Positions 23,433-36,851 are shown, counted from the stretch's first letter. The stretch is DNA of 64,000 nucleotides from Mansonella perstans (GCA_037074765.1 JBAMDO010000246.1:1-64000), one strand, 5' to 3'. Numbers and translations: made by a program. Notes: generated by a model from the letters alone, not told the origin.

Positions 23433-26400
23433 TTAAAATTTCTTGAGCAAAATTTCATTTAAATCAATTGGTTTATTAGAGTGAAAATTCATCAATGCAA
23501 ACAATTCGTCATCTGTTTTTGGAGTATCCTGATCCAGAAATGTCCAAAGAGCAAGAGTCTGAAGATAGTACGGATGATTGAGACCAAAGCATACTTCGAA
23601 TATTGTCATCGCCTCATATGCATATGATACAGCCTGAAATGCAAAATAGGAAATGAAATAAGGTAAGATAAGCCATTCCAATGTCTACCTAGTTAAACGA
23701 GTAAACAGATAAATAAGTAGATAGGTTAATTTAGACCTACTTCTTTTCTTTCACCCTTTTCGATAAGTGATTTAGCAATTTGTAAGAGCTGATATGCAAG
23801 ATGTCTATCGGATCGTGGAAAACACCTGAAATAGCTCACCAGTTTTTAATTAATTAATTACAAACTGCAGAAAATATCCGAAATTAGCTGCTAATTTTCA
23901 ATTAATTTACTTTTAATTAAACTGAAATATTTTAATTTCTTTTTTTATGTCAACATTTTATGAAAAATTTCCGATTTTAAAACCGACGGAAATTTTTTCT
24001 AAATTTTCCCAATAAAGGAAAGTTTGTTGTTGTAGAATGAAAAAACCATAAAATTTAAAAAAAACGAATGTATTTAAAAAACAAAGGTAAAAAGTAAATC
24101 CTTAAAATTTGCTTAATAAATAGGATAAAATTGAATCTTGAAATTATTTTAATATTTTTATTTAAACATAAAATTGCTTATTTATTTTTCAAAAAAGCTT
24201 TCGTTTGCTTCCTTTCTTGTGAAAAAAAAATTAAAACTTACAATCGATAATTTTCATAAACACTTTTTTGAACAAATAATAAATTATCTTGAATTGTTCC
24301 GGTATAATGAAGTAATGCTGCTTTTAAACGTGTCACATAAACATTCTTGGAATGTAAATATTTCATTGCTTCTGTAAGTTTTTCTTCAATCTGCAATAAG
24401 CCTTTTTTCCAGAAATCCACAAAATATTTTAGAATTTATTTTTTTCCCAGAAGTCAGCAAAATGTTTTAGAATTTAAATAAAAGTTTTAATCTAACAAAA
24501 GCAAAAAAAAAAGGAAAAGAAATCATTTAAAAATTAATTAAACAAACATTTTTAGTGCTATTATCCGCCATGCTAAATCGTACCGGAAGATTGAGCATTA
24601 ATTGTTGACATTTTTTTACATGATCTGCATATGTAATTTGCTTACATTTCGGACATGTAATATTTATCGGTTCAGATTCTTCCGTTATAATCAATGCTTC
24701 ATCACATTGTTCGTTGATGCAACGTATCGATGTTAAAATGTCATCCAATGGATCCATACAACGGTCACATTGACAATTAAAATACCTGAATTGAAAAAAA
24801 TGATTCCATTTTCAAATTCAGCATTGTCATCTTATCATTTTATCAATCAATTTTATTATTATTTTTTAAAAAGTGATTCAAAAAATTTAACATAGCTCTT
24901 TCAATAATTTATTCAAACTCTTTTGGTCTTCCGATAATTGTTTCATTTTGCGACATAATTGCCAAACAAATCAATGTAAGTGGAAATTATTGAGTTTTTT
25001 CTTTTTTTTTTTTTTTTTAACCTTTTATACAATTGTTTTATTTGGAAGCAATTGTTAAAAACGAGCATTATGTTTTTTTAATCACTTGCATTTGAATAAT
25101 TAATTCAAACTAATTTATGCATATATACCATTTTAACTTAAGTTCATTTTGACGGCGATAACGTGATCGGCCAATATCAATGTAACTTATATGTGCTTTG
25201 GATGGATCAGAAACATCTGTTTCTGGAGTTAATGACCTTAAATAGGCATGAAAACCATCGAAAACAAGCGAACAATTCGGACGACATGAATGATCATAAA
25301 TTGAAACGCCTAAAAAAAAAATTGTTTCATTTTTAATAAAAAACTAAATTTTTTTCGAATTAAAATCAATTTATTTTGTTTTTGTTTTTGGGAGTTTTTA
25401 GAATTTAAGAATAGTTCTGTTTCAAATATTATTTTAATTTTTAATTTAAAAGTTCAGGATTAAAAATGGCAATGTTTGAATTCTCTCTATCCTATCTCTC
25501 CCTCTCTTTTTTCGAATTAAAATCTTCTCTATTCCCTCTGTCTGTTCTTTATATCATAAAAATTTCCTTCCTTTTTAATTCAAACAAAATATTTCAGAAA
25601 AATAAAAAAGCAGACAAAGCCAGCTTTTGAGTGCTTTTGCATTTTCTAAAATCAGCTTATTTTCTAGAGATGAGTAGTAGGTCAGCCTGAAAAATTTTTA
25701 AAAATTTTAATTAACCTTACGTCAGCTAAAATAATTACACAATTAATTACGTAAGATAATTAACAAATATTCACAAGTTAAACTAAGTTACCAATAATAT
25801 TAAAACATAGCAAACACTTCGTTAAAGATTAAATTTTTTTTTTTGAAAAAAGTTACCAAAATCAAATGCACAGGTAAGTTTGAAACAAGTCTTGGGATAT
25901 TCTCAAAATTATTAATTTCGTAAGTCGACTTAATAATCAATTATATGGTAAACTAAATTATCACATTAATGCATTTAGCAGCAAGGAATTTATTAAAGAT
26001 TAAAATTTAAGGAAGAAAAAAAAAACAAAAGAATATTTGCATCATAATGTAGGCAAATTGAATTAATTAATTGATCTCCAAATAATCTTATCAATTGCTA
26101 ATAATCACTTCACACATTGATAAAAAATAATTTCTAAAAATAACTAACTTTCAATTTAAAAAATTTTAACTGAAAAATGCAATTGCATACATGCATTTAT
26201 ACCTAAATCAAGTGCTATGCCAATTTCATCTCCAGCATTTGTATGTATAGAATGTGAATTGATTGTTGTTTTGCAAAAAATTTCATAAAATTTCTCCAAA
26301 TCAATCATTTCATCTTTCCGAAATGTCATCATCTTTCTGTGAATTTTTTCAAAATGCGCGTATTTTAACTGAAAATTCGTGCAAATTGTCTTTTTTTTGT

Positions 26401-27236
26401 TTAAATTTTAATTTATTTGTTTGCTTTTTTAGCTTTTCAATTTTATTTTTAATTAAATTAGATTTTTATTATTTTCAAATTATTCTAAAAAGAAAATTCA
26501 TTTTATTTAACATGAAATTTATTTCTCCTTAAAAAAATTGTTTATTTGTTTTTTTTTTTAAATTTATTAATGATAATTTGTTAATTAAAAATTATTTCAC
26601 AAATTAATGATGTTTTTTTATTTGTTACCTCATCATTTCGAATATCATCTTCATGCCCCATTAAACTGATCCATTTTCGATCTTTTTCCCAATTGTATTT
26701 GTCATCATTTTGTTCCAGGAATAATACCCTATCAATTATACGACTGAGAAACAGCACTTCGGTAAGCGGTAAATTTGGATAAACTGCTTCTAAACGTTGG
26801 CACTCAGCACGATGACATTTTTTCCATGCTAAACGTTGACATTCCTGAATAAAAAAAAAAAAAAGAAACAGACGAAAACAATAACACTTTGATATTTTTT
26901 GCTCATTTACACTAAAAATTCAGAAAAAAAATTTTTTATACCAAAATCTTTAGAAATTTAATGCGAAATTTCATAGTTATATTAGCATGGATGGGAAGGT
27001 TAAAGGTTAGCAAAAGAACGTGCATGATATTTTTGCAAGTCATATACCTTATTGCAATATCTTGCAAATCCACATTTCGTACATTTATAAAGTTTGTTGC
27101 ATTTTTCTGGTTTTCTCAAGCAATATGAGCAATAATTTTCCACTTGTTGATTTATGCAAATATAAGCAAATGGTTCATCAAAGTAACGTACTCGTTGCTT
27201 GTAAACATTATCGCTAAGCGTCTTTGTCTTTGACAT
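23433..27236 (-). CDS. SMYD-family SET and MYND domain protein (8 exons, 474 aa)
   Basis: The exons are 27236-27048, 26844-26629, 26368-26203, 25309-25129, 24785-24548, 24390-24242, 23825-23741 and 23633-23433 (1425 nt in phase). The MYND zinc finger is complete: C36, C39, C52, C55, C61, C65, H74 and C78. The SET core follows with DHSCRPNC at 196-203 and HISYID at 230-235. The post-SET cysteines NCQCDRC lie at 254-260, with a further CX2C pair after them. The C-terminal third is helical and TPR-like, as in SMYD1-3. The family methylates lysines on histones and cytosolic proteins. Two things are odd: the first 35 residues lack the G-x-G motif that opens a SET domain, and the usual NHSC is DHSC. 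Either an upstream exon is missing or the enzyme is weak or inactive. The length fits the family (430-490 aa). No convincing acceptor lies directly before the ATG. Confidence 0.88.
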
Positions 27237-27483
27237 ATTTTCTTGAAGTCATTTAAAGTGATATTAATAACACAAATGTATCAGTGAATGAGACAAATGA
27301 AAAATAATTTTATTCCACATTTTTGTTTTTTTTTTTTTTTTTTTTTATTTTTTAATTGTTAAATAATTTCAATTAAATTATTTAGTGAAAAATGAAAAAT
27401 AAAAATGCAAAACAAATATATGTTACAAATAATTTCACGTATTTATGTAAACATAAATTTTTTTTTTAATAACTAATAAAACA

Positions 27484-27652
27484 CATTCGTAATCAATGAA
27501 ATATATTCGTAATCAATAAAACATATTCGTAATCAATAAAACATATTCATAATCAGTAAAACATATTCGCAATCAATAAACATATTCATAATCAGTAAAA
27601 CATATTCGCAATCAATAAAAAGTTTTCATAGTCAATAAACGTATTCGTAATC
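27484..27652. repeat. Minisatellite, about 20-21 bp unit, about eight copies
   Basis: The unit is close to ACATATTCGTAATCAATAAA. Variants alternate between CGTAATC, CATAATCAG and CGCAATC forms. It lies about 250 bp upstream of the SMYD start codon. Confidence 0.85.
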
Positions 27653-27684
27653 ACTGCTGCACCACAAGTAATAATGGCGCTTTC

Positions 27685-27930
27685 CTATTTCTTATCATTG
27701 CAAGTAATACGCATTTTCTTAGCATTTTCCAGTACGAATAATATGCACTTTCTCAATTCTTATCAATACAAGTAATACAGTAGTTTTCAAATCTTATCAG
27801 TATGAGTAAATATTAGAGTATCATTTATGATATGTGCTTGCTTTTTACTCGTACTAATATGAGTTTAAAAAACCAGTGATATGTTCTTTCTTTCTTAACT
27901 CTTGTCAGTACGAGTGATACGGCTTTTTAT
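27685..27930. repeat. Second degenerate minisatellite, unit about 45-55 bp
   Basis: Copies share TTTCTTATCA followed by AGTACGAGTAATACG or close variants (near 27690, 27730, 27765, 27800, 27850 and 27905). It directly follows the 20-bp minisatellite but is a different family. Confidence 0.6.
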
Positions 27931-28639
27931 ACTTATCAGTGCAATTTGTAAATAAATTATTACTATTTGAAGTTGCAAAAAAAAGAGAAAAAAAATGAAA
28001 AGTAAAATGAAAGAAATGAAATTTGAAAATAAATTCGTTTTATTTTGTTATGTTAGCTAGCCAACACACTGTTGAAGAAAAAGTCTTGCAAAGTTTTAAA
28101 GTGTATTGAAAGTTTACACAAAATTTCAAGAAGTGAAGTGAGTGTAGATGAATCGCTTAGATCGATTTTTGACCAACTGATTGATTAAAAAAGAGGCATT
28201 TACATCAAACTTAGCAATTAAATATTTCAATTTCATATTTGCTTAAAAAATGTACGTGATATTTTGTTGAAAATAGCAATTTACGCATACGTACGTATAC
28301 GTGTACATATTGTAGAATGAAATTTTTTCTAAAATAAACAGAAAATTTTGTTAATTTAATTTGAGCTTAACAATTTACAAATAAAAACAATTCTTGTAAT
28401 GATGATGATGCTAATGATCTCATCATTTTTCAGCAAGTTAAAGTTAACGTCATCGATGCAATCATATGATAAGCAACAATTTTATAATTTTAAAATAATG
28501 TATCGGAAGAAATGAAATATTTTCGTGTTTACAACAAAAAAAAAGGAAAAATTGGATAGGAAAAGTTTTATTTATTATAATTCATCACCTCAAAAAATGA
28601 TACTTTGAACTTTTCCACTCCTTTTTTTTATAAATTGTA

Positions 28640-28832
28640 TCATTCAACAATTGCCATTTGTTGCTGATCCTGGAATGATAATTTCACGATATCTTCAACA
28701 GTTGCCATTTGTTAGTGTTTCCGAAATGATAATATTACGATATTATTCAACAATTATCATTCGTTACTGCTCCTGAAATAATAATATCATGAATCATGAT
28801 TTGTTAGTATTTTCGGATTGATAATGTCATTC
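28640..28832. repeat. Tandem repeat, about 60 bp unit, three and a half copies
   Basis: Copies run as TTCAACAATTGCCATTTGTT, a short spacer, then CTGGAATGATAATTTCACGA or variants, at about 28642, 28697, 28746 and a truncated copy near 28790. The copies have diverged 15-25% by eye. Confidence 0.7.
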
Positions 28833-29489
28833 ATCACTTATCAATTCCTGTTTCCCGGTTATATAAATACTTTTAATGATTATTATCAGTTAAAACATTG
28901 TTTGATATTTTAATAATGTCATCAAAATTTTCTTCATATTCAGTTATACTTTTGCAATAATTTGATGAAAATTCATTTGACATTTTGAAGTGATGAAATA
29001 ATGATGAAGTTAAATAAGTTCGGCTAGCAGATGATAGCCTAAAGGATCAAACGACAAAGAAAGGATGACATAATGATTTGGCCATCTGTCTAATCCATCC
29101 TTATCCACAAGAAAATTCATTTCCCAAAGGCAGTTTTTCTATTTTATCAACTGACGCAATACCTAATCTGTATAATACCATTCTTATCATTATCATTATT
29201 CTCATTCTTAATATTATTTATTATCATTGCCGTTATTATTACTTATCATTACCACTATTATCACTATCTGTTACCATTATTATTATCACAACAATTACTA
29301 TTAATAATGTTATTACTATTATCTTTTACATATTTATTTTGCATAATGAAAACTTGAAATGAAATTAAAATTTTCCATTTTCTTAATTCTTTACTGTGAT
29401 CGCAATTTCATTTCATTCTTTTCTCAACTGAAAATGAAAATTTTACGTCAATCATGCAAGTTTATCAAATGTTTAATTTCAACGTGAAA

Positions 29490-29725
29490 AATACACTTTC
29501 AGAATGAATTGACGATGTCCTAATTGAAATGGATTGATGCCCACTTCAAAGAGATCGATCCTTTTGACAGATTCCGGATTAAGTTACGTCTAATTGGGCG
29601 AAAATGACATCTGCTTCGAATAAATCGACGTTTTCTCGGATGAATCAACGTTTACCAATGATGAATATGAATTGATGTCTACTTCAAAGACGTCGGCGTT
29701 TATAAATTGACTCTAATTAGAATAA
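29490..29725. repeat. Highly degenerate tandem repeat, about 70 bp unit
   Basis: Three related blocks near 29531, 29604 and 29669 share a pattern close to GAATTGATGTCTACTTCAAA then GACGTCGACGTTT. It is locally richer in G+C than the surroundings. It might be mistaken for coding sequence but no frame stays open. Confidence 0.5.
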
Positions 29726-30429
29726 ATTGAACTAAAACTTTAAATGAACTCATCTCTACTATGGATGTGATACTAACTTAACATGTTAACTTTTCACTAT
29801 TGTATTTTATAAAATGAACTTGGATGAATTCATTCGTTGAATTAAACTAGAAAATGTTAATATTGATAGATTTTATTTGTCTCTTTTCTATTAAGAAGAA
29901 AAGGAACTAATAACATATTGTTGCTATTAATTACTCGTCATTTGATTGATTAAGTGTATTGAAATGTACGCAAACGTCAATTAAAATACATTTTAATACA
30001 AATTAAATAATAATAAATCCAAATGTTTGTTTGTTTTTTTCTAAAATTAACATAGAAATTGATTTATAAATTAAATGTTTAACGTAAAAGTATAATTTTT
30101 TCATTTAACTATTTTATTCTATTGTTTTTTTTTAAATGATTTTTTTTTTTAAAGTAAAAATAGCATATAAAAGTGAATGCTGAATTTTTTAATTTACTTG
30201 AAAGTTCATATGCTAAATTGAATTTTTCGGATTATCTAATTTACTTAGTTAAAGGTAACATTGCAAATATATATGCTATATTTTAGATGAGTAGTTTAAT
30301 TGCAATAATTAGATTAATAAAATTATTTCCCAAAAAGCACGAAAAAAGAATAGTATGTGTTTAAATGAAATAAGCATTCTTTTTAAAAAATTTTCCATTT
30401 TAATTTTTCTCATTCACATGAAAATACCT

Positions 30430-30640
30430 TATCAAATATATCATCTGTTCCTTTAAAAAATTCACACATGTATATAGATGTCTATGTATATCAAATAGAT
30501 CATTTGTTCCTTCACAAAATTCACATACTTATATGTATGCGTGTGTGTGTGTGTATGTGTGTGTGTGTGTGTATGTGTGTGTGTGTGTATGTGTGTGTAT
30601 GTGTGTGTATGTGTGTGTGTGTGTGTGTATGTGTCTGTAT
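30430..30640. repeat. Duplicated 55-60 bp segment followed by a (GT)n microsatellite
   Basis: A segment with ATCATCTGTTCCTTTAAAAA and TTCACACATGTATAT (about 30434-30484) recurs as ATCATTTGTTCCTTCACAAA and TTCACATACTTATAT (about 30490-30536). A TGTGTGTATG-interrupted GT tract follows to 30640. Confidence 0.75.
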
Positions 30641-31698
30641 AAATTCATCTTTTTGCACATGCAATTGAAATGAAAAAACTTGCATTCGTTCGGTCACTTC
30701 AAAAACACTTCCAAGTTAACTGTTGCCATCTGCTGTTGCTGCGACACATTCAAAACTTTTCTTCTACATTCACTTTTTTTCAAATTTTTGAAAATTAATT
30801 AGGATTTTTGAATTGTTAAATTAAATTTAACAATTAATTTATTCGCTTTAACATTTTTTAATCAAAAAACAAACGAAGCAATAAAAATAAATAAAGGAAA
30901 AGAAAAATTTATTCTTTTGCTGTCATTTTTAAATTCAACCCAGCATTTGCAAATTCAATAAAGTTTTACGAAATGAATTGATGATTAGAATAAATCAAAA
31001 TGTCGCGCAGAAATTTTGGAAATATATGCGAAAAATAAATTATTTAATAAAAGTTGTACATTTCGTGAAAACATTACAATATTTTCAGTAATGTTAATTA
31101 TACTCTTGTTATTATCATATAATCTTGTCAATTACATTTGTCAACATTACCCTTTAACCTTTTGCAGCTTCTATTTATCAACATTACCCTTTGATCTTTT
31201 GCAGCTTTTATTTTCTTTTTACAATTTTTAACTGATTTTTTTCTCGTTTTATGAAAATTATTAAATTCATCAAGCAAATAACAAATTTTGATTTTGAAAT
31301 TTTTTTTTCCTCCAACAATATTCATATCTATTTAATTTTATGCAAATTTAATCAAAATGAAAAGTATCAAATTCGTTATAATTGATTATAAGATATAAAA
31401 AATTTAGAATTAATTAATTTTTTCATTTTTCTTTTTTTTCTTGTCGTACACTTTAAAAATATTAACAATGTATTAATTAGCAAAAATATCCATTTTGTTT
31501 TGCCGTCTATTTTAATGCAAATAACACAGTCATATATATTACATGTCATTTATTTGCAAAAGCTAGAAAGGCCAAAAGAGCCAAGTAGCAATGAATTAAT
31601 ACTTTTGGAGCCAATGATGGCCAAAATTGAGTATTGATAGAAGTATTTACACAATTTTTTCACTTTTATTAAAGCATTTCCAGAAAAAAAAAAGAAAA

Positions 31699-32114
31699 AC
31701 GACAATCACATTTTACAAATGAACCAAATGGACACACATATATACATACATACACACATACATACATACATACATGCACATACACAAACATATACACACA
31801 CATACACAACTATTAACATATGAACAGAAATATATAAGCATATTTGTAATGTAAGTTTTAATGACATGACAATCACATACAAATGGACCAAATGTACATA
31901 CATACATACATACATACATACATACATACATACATACATACATACATACATACATACATACATACATACATACATACATACATACATACATACAAACATA
32001 CATACATACATACATACATACATACATACATACATACATACATACATACATACATACATACATACATACATACATACATACATACATACATACATACATA
32101 CATACATACATACA

Positions 32115-32150
<36 letters not shown>

Positions 32151-32242
32151 TATACATACTACATAAATACATAAATACACAAACCAACATATACAGGCAC
32201 ATATTTGGCCATGGACAAAGATATATAAGCATACTTTCAAGA
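31699..32242. repeat. Duplicated block with a 248-bp (TACA)n expansion in the second copy
   Basis: A flank reading GACAATCACA, then CAAATG, then ACCAAATG starts copies at about 31700 and 31868. Both end in an ATATATAAGCATA element (about 31830 and 32220). In the first copy the TACA/CACA core is short and impure. In the second it is about 62 near-perfect tetranucleotides (31895-32142) with one TACA-to-AACA break near 31994. Long Met-Tyr-Val-Cys or His-Thr-Tyr-Ile open frames here are artefacts of the repeat. Confidence 0.9.
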
Positions 32243-32394
32243 CAGCTTGTCCAAAATAAATTAAGGCTAATGAGATATAATTAACGAGGAAATTGTCATT
32301 AAAAAAAAATTTGATTCTAATTGCTGTTATATGAAAATCAATAATGATGATTGATTTTTATTGCTTACTTGCAATATTTACAAAAGCAATAGGA

Positions 32395-32525
32395 AATCAA
32401 TAATATTAATAATAATAATAATAGTAATGATAACAACAATAATGACAATGATAATAATACTAGTACTAATAATAATAATGATAATAATAACAATAATGAT
32501 AATAAAAATAATTAACATTAGTAAT
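32395..32525. repeat. AAT/GATAAT trinucleotide-type repeat
   Basis: An imperfect run of AATAATAAT, ATGATAATAAT and ACAATAATG. Similar tracts occur at 34555-34660. Confidence 0.85.
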
Positions 32526-34369
32526 TTATCTATTTATTATTGAATTACAACGGCTGAAATCGTAATCATAAATGTGCCTAATAAATAATAATGAAATAAC
32601 GCCTTAATCATTACTATCATCAAATTGAGAAAGGGAAAGAGGGAGAAAGAAAGAGTGATAGTGATAAAAGATAATGGTTATTTTTGTAAATAAAAAACAT
32701 TTAATTTTAATTTTCAAAAAAAAGTAAATAACAAAAATAACATTTCTTTTTGCATTTTGCACTGAATAAAATAAATGTAAAAAATTTTCCGATAATTATT
32801 CAAATAATTTCTTCCAATAACATCTGTTATATTTTTTTTCTCATCCCTCTAATTTTTTTTTTTTTTTTTTTTTTTTGTCACAGTAAAAATTCTGTGACAA
32901 TTTCGTTAAGAGTTTTTCGTTTTTTTTTCGGTGGTAATTGGTGATAATGGAGTTGGAACAGGTGTTATTGCATCATAGAACCTCTTCAAAATGAAAAAAC
33001 TTCTTATGCAGGAAAAAAAGAGGCATTACTTAAGATTCCCATTGGTTGAACAAATGCTAAATAAATAAGAATGTGGAAACAATAACAGAGTTTTTTAATG
33101 ATCGATCAATAATTTTAATTGCTTATTTTTCCTTTGTTTCAACGAAATCTAAATGTATTTAATTAAAATATTGAATTTCAAATTTTTTAAATCACATTTA
33201 ATTTTAGCGAACAAAAATTATCAATTAAAATTTTAAAAGTATTCAAGTTTTGCGAGGGAAATTTAATTAAAGTAATTAATTTTAGCAGAAATTACTGCTA
33301 GAATTATTCCAGTCATTTTTTTTTCAATAATTAACGAACTGATTGAAAGAGTAAACAATGATGGTTATATATATATATGCATATATTAATCAAATGTGAT
33401 TGATGATAATTCAATTCCAATAACATAGAGAGATTTAATTAATCATGTAATTAATTAGGAAAGAAATAATCACACTTCTTATGCACATGTATGATTGCTT
33501 TTTTCGTTTCGAAAAAATTAATCACATTTTTTTTCTTAATTTTTTTTTTTTTTTGGAAGAAAAGTCATTGAAAATTTGACGGTTAAAATAATAAAAAAAT
33601 CTTCTTAATTTTTTAATAAACATTTTTCCACAAAAAAAAATTTTTATTATGTTCTGTTTTAAAATAAAGAATATCTCTTATGATTGAGTAAACAAAATTA
33701 CACAAGTTTCATTCCATTAACTTTTTCATACAAAAATCTTTTCTAAAATCTTAAAATTTTTTTAATTAAAAACAAGCAAAATTCTTTTCCTTTTTTTAAC
33801 TTTGTATAACAATTAAAAAACTACAACAAAAAAAAGTGTTTTTTGATCAGATTTTTTTTGGGAATAATTTTTTTTTCTGAAAAAATTTTTTCAATCACGG
33901 AACTATTATAATTTAAGCATGAAACTTATTGTTCAAATACTTTTCATTGAAACTTCAATAATTTCATTTTTTTTTTTTTTTTTAATAATCATTTCACAGA
34001 AGTACTTTTCAGCAGTTTTTTTTCTTCATCATCATGAGCTCAATTATGGCTTCTATGATCTCTTGGCTCGCGTGACATTTGACACTGTGTTGTAGCTGTT
34101 GCTGTTGACACTGCGTTGCTACTGCTGCATTTTTTGCTTTTTATTACCGATACATTTGTTAATGGTATATCATAAAAGGCCTTTCTAGACATGCCTTTTT
34201 TTCATCAACCAATAACTTAAAGCCTAATTATATGTTTGCATAGGGAGGGAGGGCTAGGATGAAGCAATAAGCTAAGAAAATATATTCGATCGGTTTTTTT
34301 TTTGCTCATTTTTTACGATATTCAAAAGTGTAACAAGAACTTATTGTCACTTAATTACTTACTTGTTTA

Positions 34370-34471
34370 TTTTCCATTACTTACTTACATTCTTACTTAC
34401 TTATTACATACTTAATTCTTTGCCAATTACTTACTTCCCTCATTCGTGATGATGAGGATTACCAAGTACTG

Positions 34472-34507
<36 letters not shown>

Positions 34508-34574
34508 ATTATTTACTTATTTACTTACCTATTCGTAATGTTTATTATTACCACTACTACTATTACTGCTACTA

Positions 34575-34606
<32 letters not shown>

Positions 34607-34700
34607 TAATAATAATAATATAGTACCAATACTATACTACTAATAATAATCATATATTAATACTACTACTATTACTATTTTCATTTTCGTGAAATGTTGG
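34370..34700. repeat. Cluster of simple repeats: TTAC, AGT, AAT and ACT units
   Basis: TTACTTAC units run to about 34440, then (AGT)n at about 34470-34506, (AAT)n at about 34575-34620 and ACTACT units to about 34676. Adjoining motifs are complements or phase shifts of one another (TTAC, AGT, ACT), which suggests slippage-born growth. Confidence 0.85.
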
Positions 34701-36790
34701 AAAAAAAAGTAAGTAAACAAATAGTACTAATAGTAATAGTAGAAGGGAAGAAAGATAAGAAAATGTCATTTCCTTAATTACAGATCTTAATTACGGAAAA
34801 AGATATGTGCTATATCCGGTATCTCATACTTGCTAAAATCAAGCTTAGCCATTATAAGTACCTATCATTAATCATTTAACTAAACCTATGCTAATATCTT
34901 TTTACGGCTTTGACAAATCTTTGACAAAAACAATATTTTTTATTATACTACTTACTTATCATAAACTAATTTAAAATTTTTGACTTAAATTTTAATTCAA
35001 AATTTCAAATACTAAATTTAATTGCACACAAACAGAAATGAACCGTTTTTTTCTTTTTGTTAACAGTGAAAAAAATAGTTTAATTTGGTATTTTCGAGAG
35101 AATTTGAAAAAAGGAAATGATTCAATCAAAAAAAGGAAGGGGCAGATGGTCAATTGATATTATAATGTCCACAAATATATTTATTTGTGCCAGGTGCGCT
35201 TACTACTATTCTATAGGCCAAACTATTACTACTATTATTACTTATTAAAAACAAAAAAAAAAAAAAAACTTTTATGTATTATAGATGAAGAAAAGCGAAA
35301 GGGAGAAAGAAAGAAAGAGAAATAGAGAAACAGGGAAAGCGAGAGAGAGAAAAAAATTAAAATAAAAGAAAAATTGTAAAATTATTCTTTTTTTTATAAA
35401 ATTTATAATTAATTGTTTTCTTTTTGTTTTTTTTTGTTTTTTTAATTTTAGAAAAATTAATAAATTATATGGAATGAAAGAAAGGAAAAAAAAAATTTCC
35501 AAATTTAAAATGTAAATAAATTATCAGGGTATTTGAATTAAATAGAAATTTCAACAAAATAAAAATGTGATTCAATTTTTAATGACACACATTTTATATG
35601 CAAATTTTTGCTTCTCAATTTACTCATACTTCAAACAGTATGCCTAAATCCAATCTATCAATTCTTTCTTTTTTTTCAAAAATTAATTTATTCATTTTTC
35701 ACACATTCCTTCAAACAAAAATGGATGTCCTTTTTGTGATGGTAGCTATACCATACAAATACATATAATACAATCAATTCATCATTTTCAATTTAGAAAT
35801 TTTTCTCATTCATTTATTTTGCTCTTTCACTGTTTTTTTTCCTCGTATTACATCAGAAATTTTTGCATCATTTTTTTTTTCCTTGGATTATTCCGGGAAT
35901 TTTCATTCCATATTATATCACATTATTTCTCTAGCAAGTGCTCTTTTTTATCTATCACACAAATTTCATTAATATCAAATCAAGTTCAATTTCCAATTTT
36001 TTTTTTTTTTTTTCTTGTTAATTTCATTACAGGGCCTTTTAGCGTCATTAATTTTCTTATTTATCTTGTGGAATTTCTTAAATTACATTGAAAATTTTGA
36101 AACACTTCTAATTATTGATCATTTTACAGTAAACAGTTTGTTTTTTTGATTTCTTTTTTTCAGTCTTCCTCAATCAAAATTTCTTTACTATTTGAAATTT
36201 TTAAATATTGAAAAAAAATTTTCTAGATTTCCTGCCAGTGAAGAATTTATTGAATTATTCAAATTATCCCATTTATATATATATATAAGCGTATAATTTA
36301 TTTGTTTCAATCTTTCTTTCTCCACCAAAATTCCTTATCGGTTGCTTTATTTTTTCTTCCTTGTCATCCAGAATTTTGTAAATTTTTTGAGATTTTTTAA
36401 CTCTTTGAATTATTCGAATTTCAATTCATACATTTATATATACATACGTCTATATGTGTACAAATACATAATACATATGTCGATATTTATTCTACTTTTA
36501 TATCATTTGTAATTTCTGATTCATTGCTATACTGAATTTTTGAAATTGCAATTATTTTATTTATTCAAATTTCAGGACTCATATTTATTTACTTCCGTAC
36601 CATTCACCTGTTCGATTTGATGATTCTCGATGATCGATAACCGATAACTGATAATCGGTAATGAAATTAATGATGATAATTTTTTTCGCATTTGGGAATT
36701 CTTTTTTTTTTTGAAAAAATTGTACATTTCTTTGTATTCATCCAGACTATAGATGAAACAAGCAAAAAAAAAAGACCAAGTATTATACAA

Positions 36791-36851
36791 TTCTAAATAT
36801 AAGTATGACCCTTGGCTAATTTTCTAAATGTAAGTATGACCCTTGGCTAAT
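36791..36851. repeat. 31-bp perfect-like tandem duplication
   Basis: Two adjacent copies begin TTCTAAATATAAGTATGACC and TTCTAAATGTAAGTATGACC, each ending CTTGGCTAAT. Only one or two differences separate them, so it is recent. Confidence 0.9.

Noticed and set aside
30468..30668. Cys/Val-rich frame over the GT tract
   Set aside because: Artefact of the (GT)n microsatellite, as are the similar frames at 59892-60132 and 61088-61349.
31706..32284. Long open frames of Met-Tyr-Val-Cys or His-Thr-Tyr-Ile repeats on both strands
   Set aside because: Produced by the TACA tetranucleotide array; several frames are open at once on both strands and there is no start, splice or codon signal.
32873..32980. 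Possible small exon: T tract plus CACAG acceptor, then a frame ending in a Gly/Val-rich peptide and TAG
   Set aside because: The frame that reads well has an in-frame TAA soon after the acceptor, and no neighbouring exon could be found.
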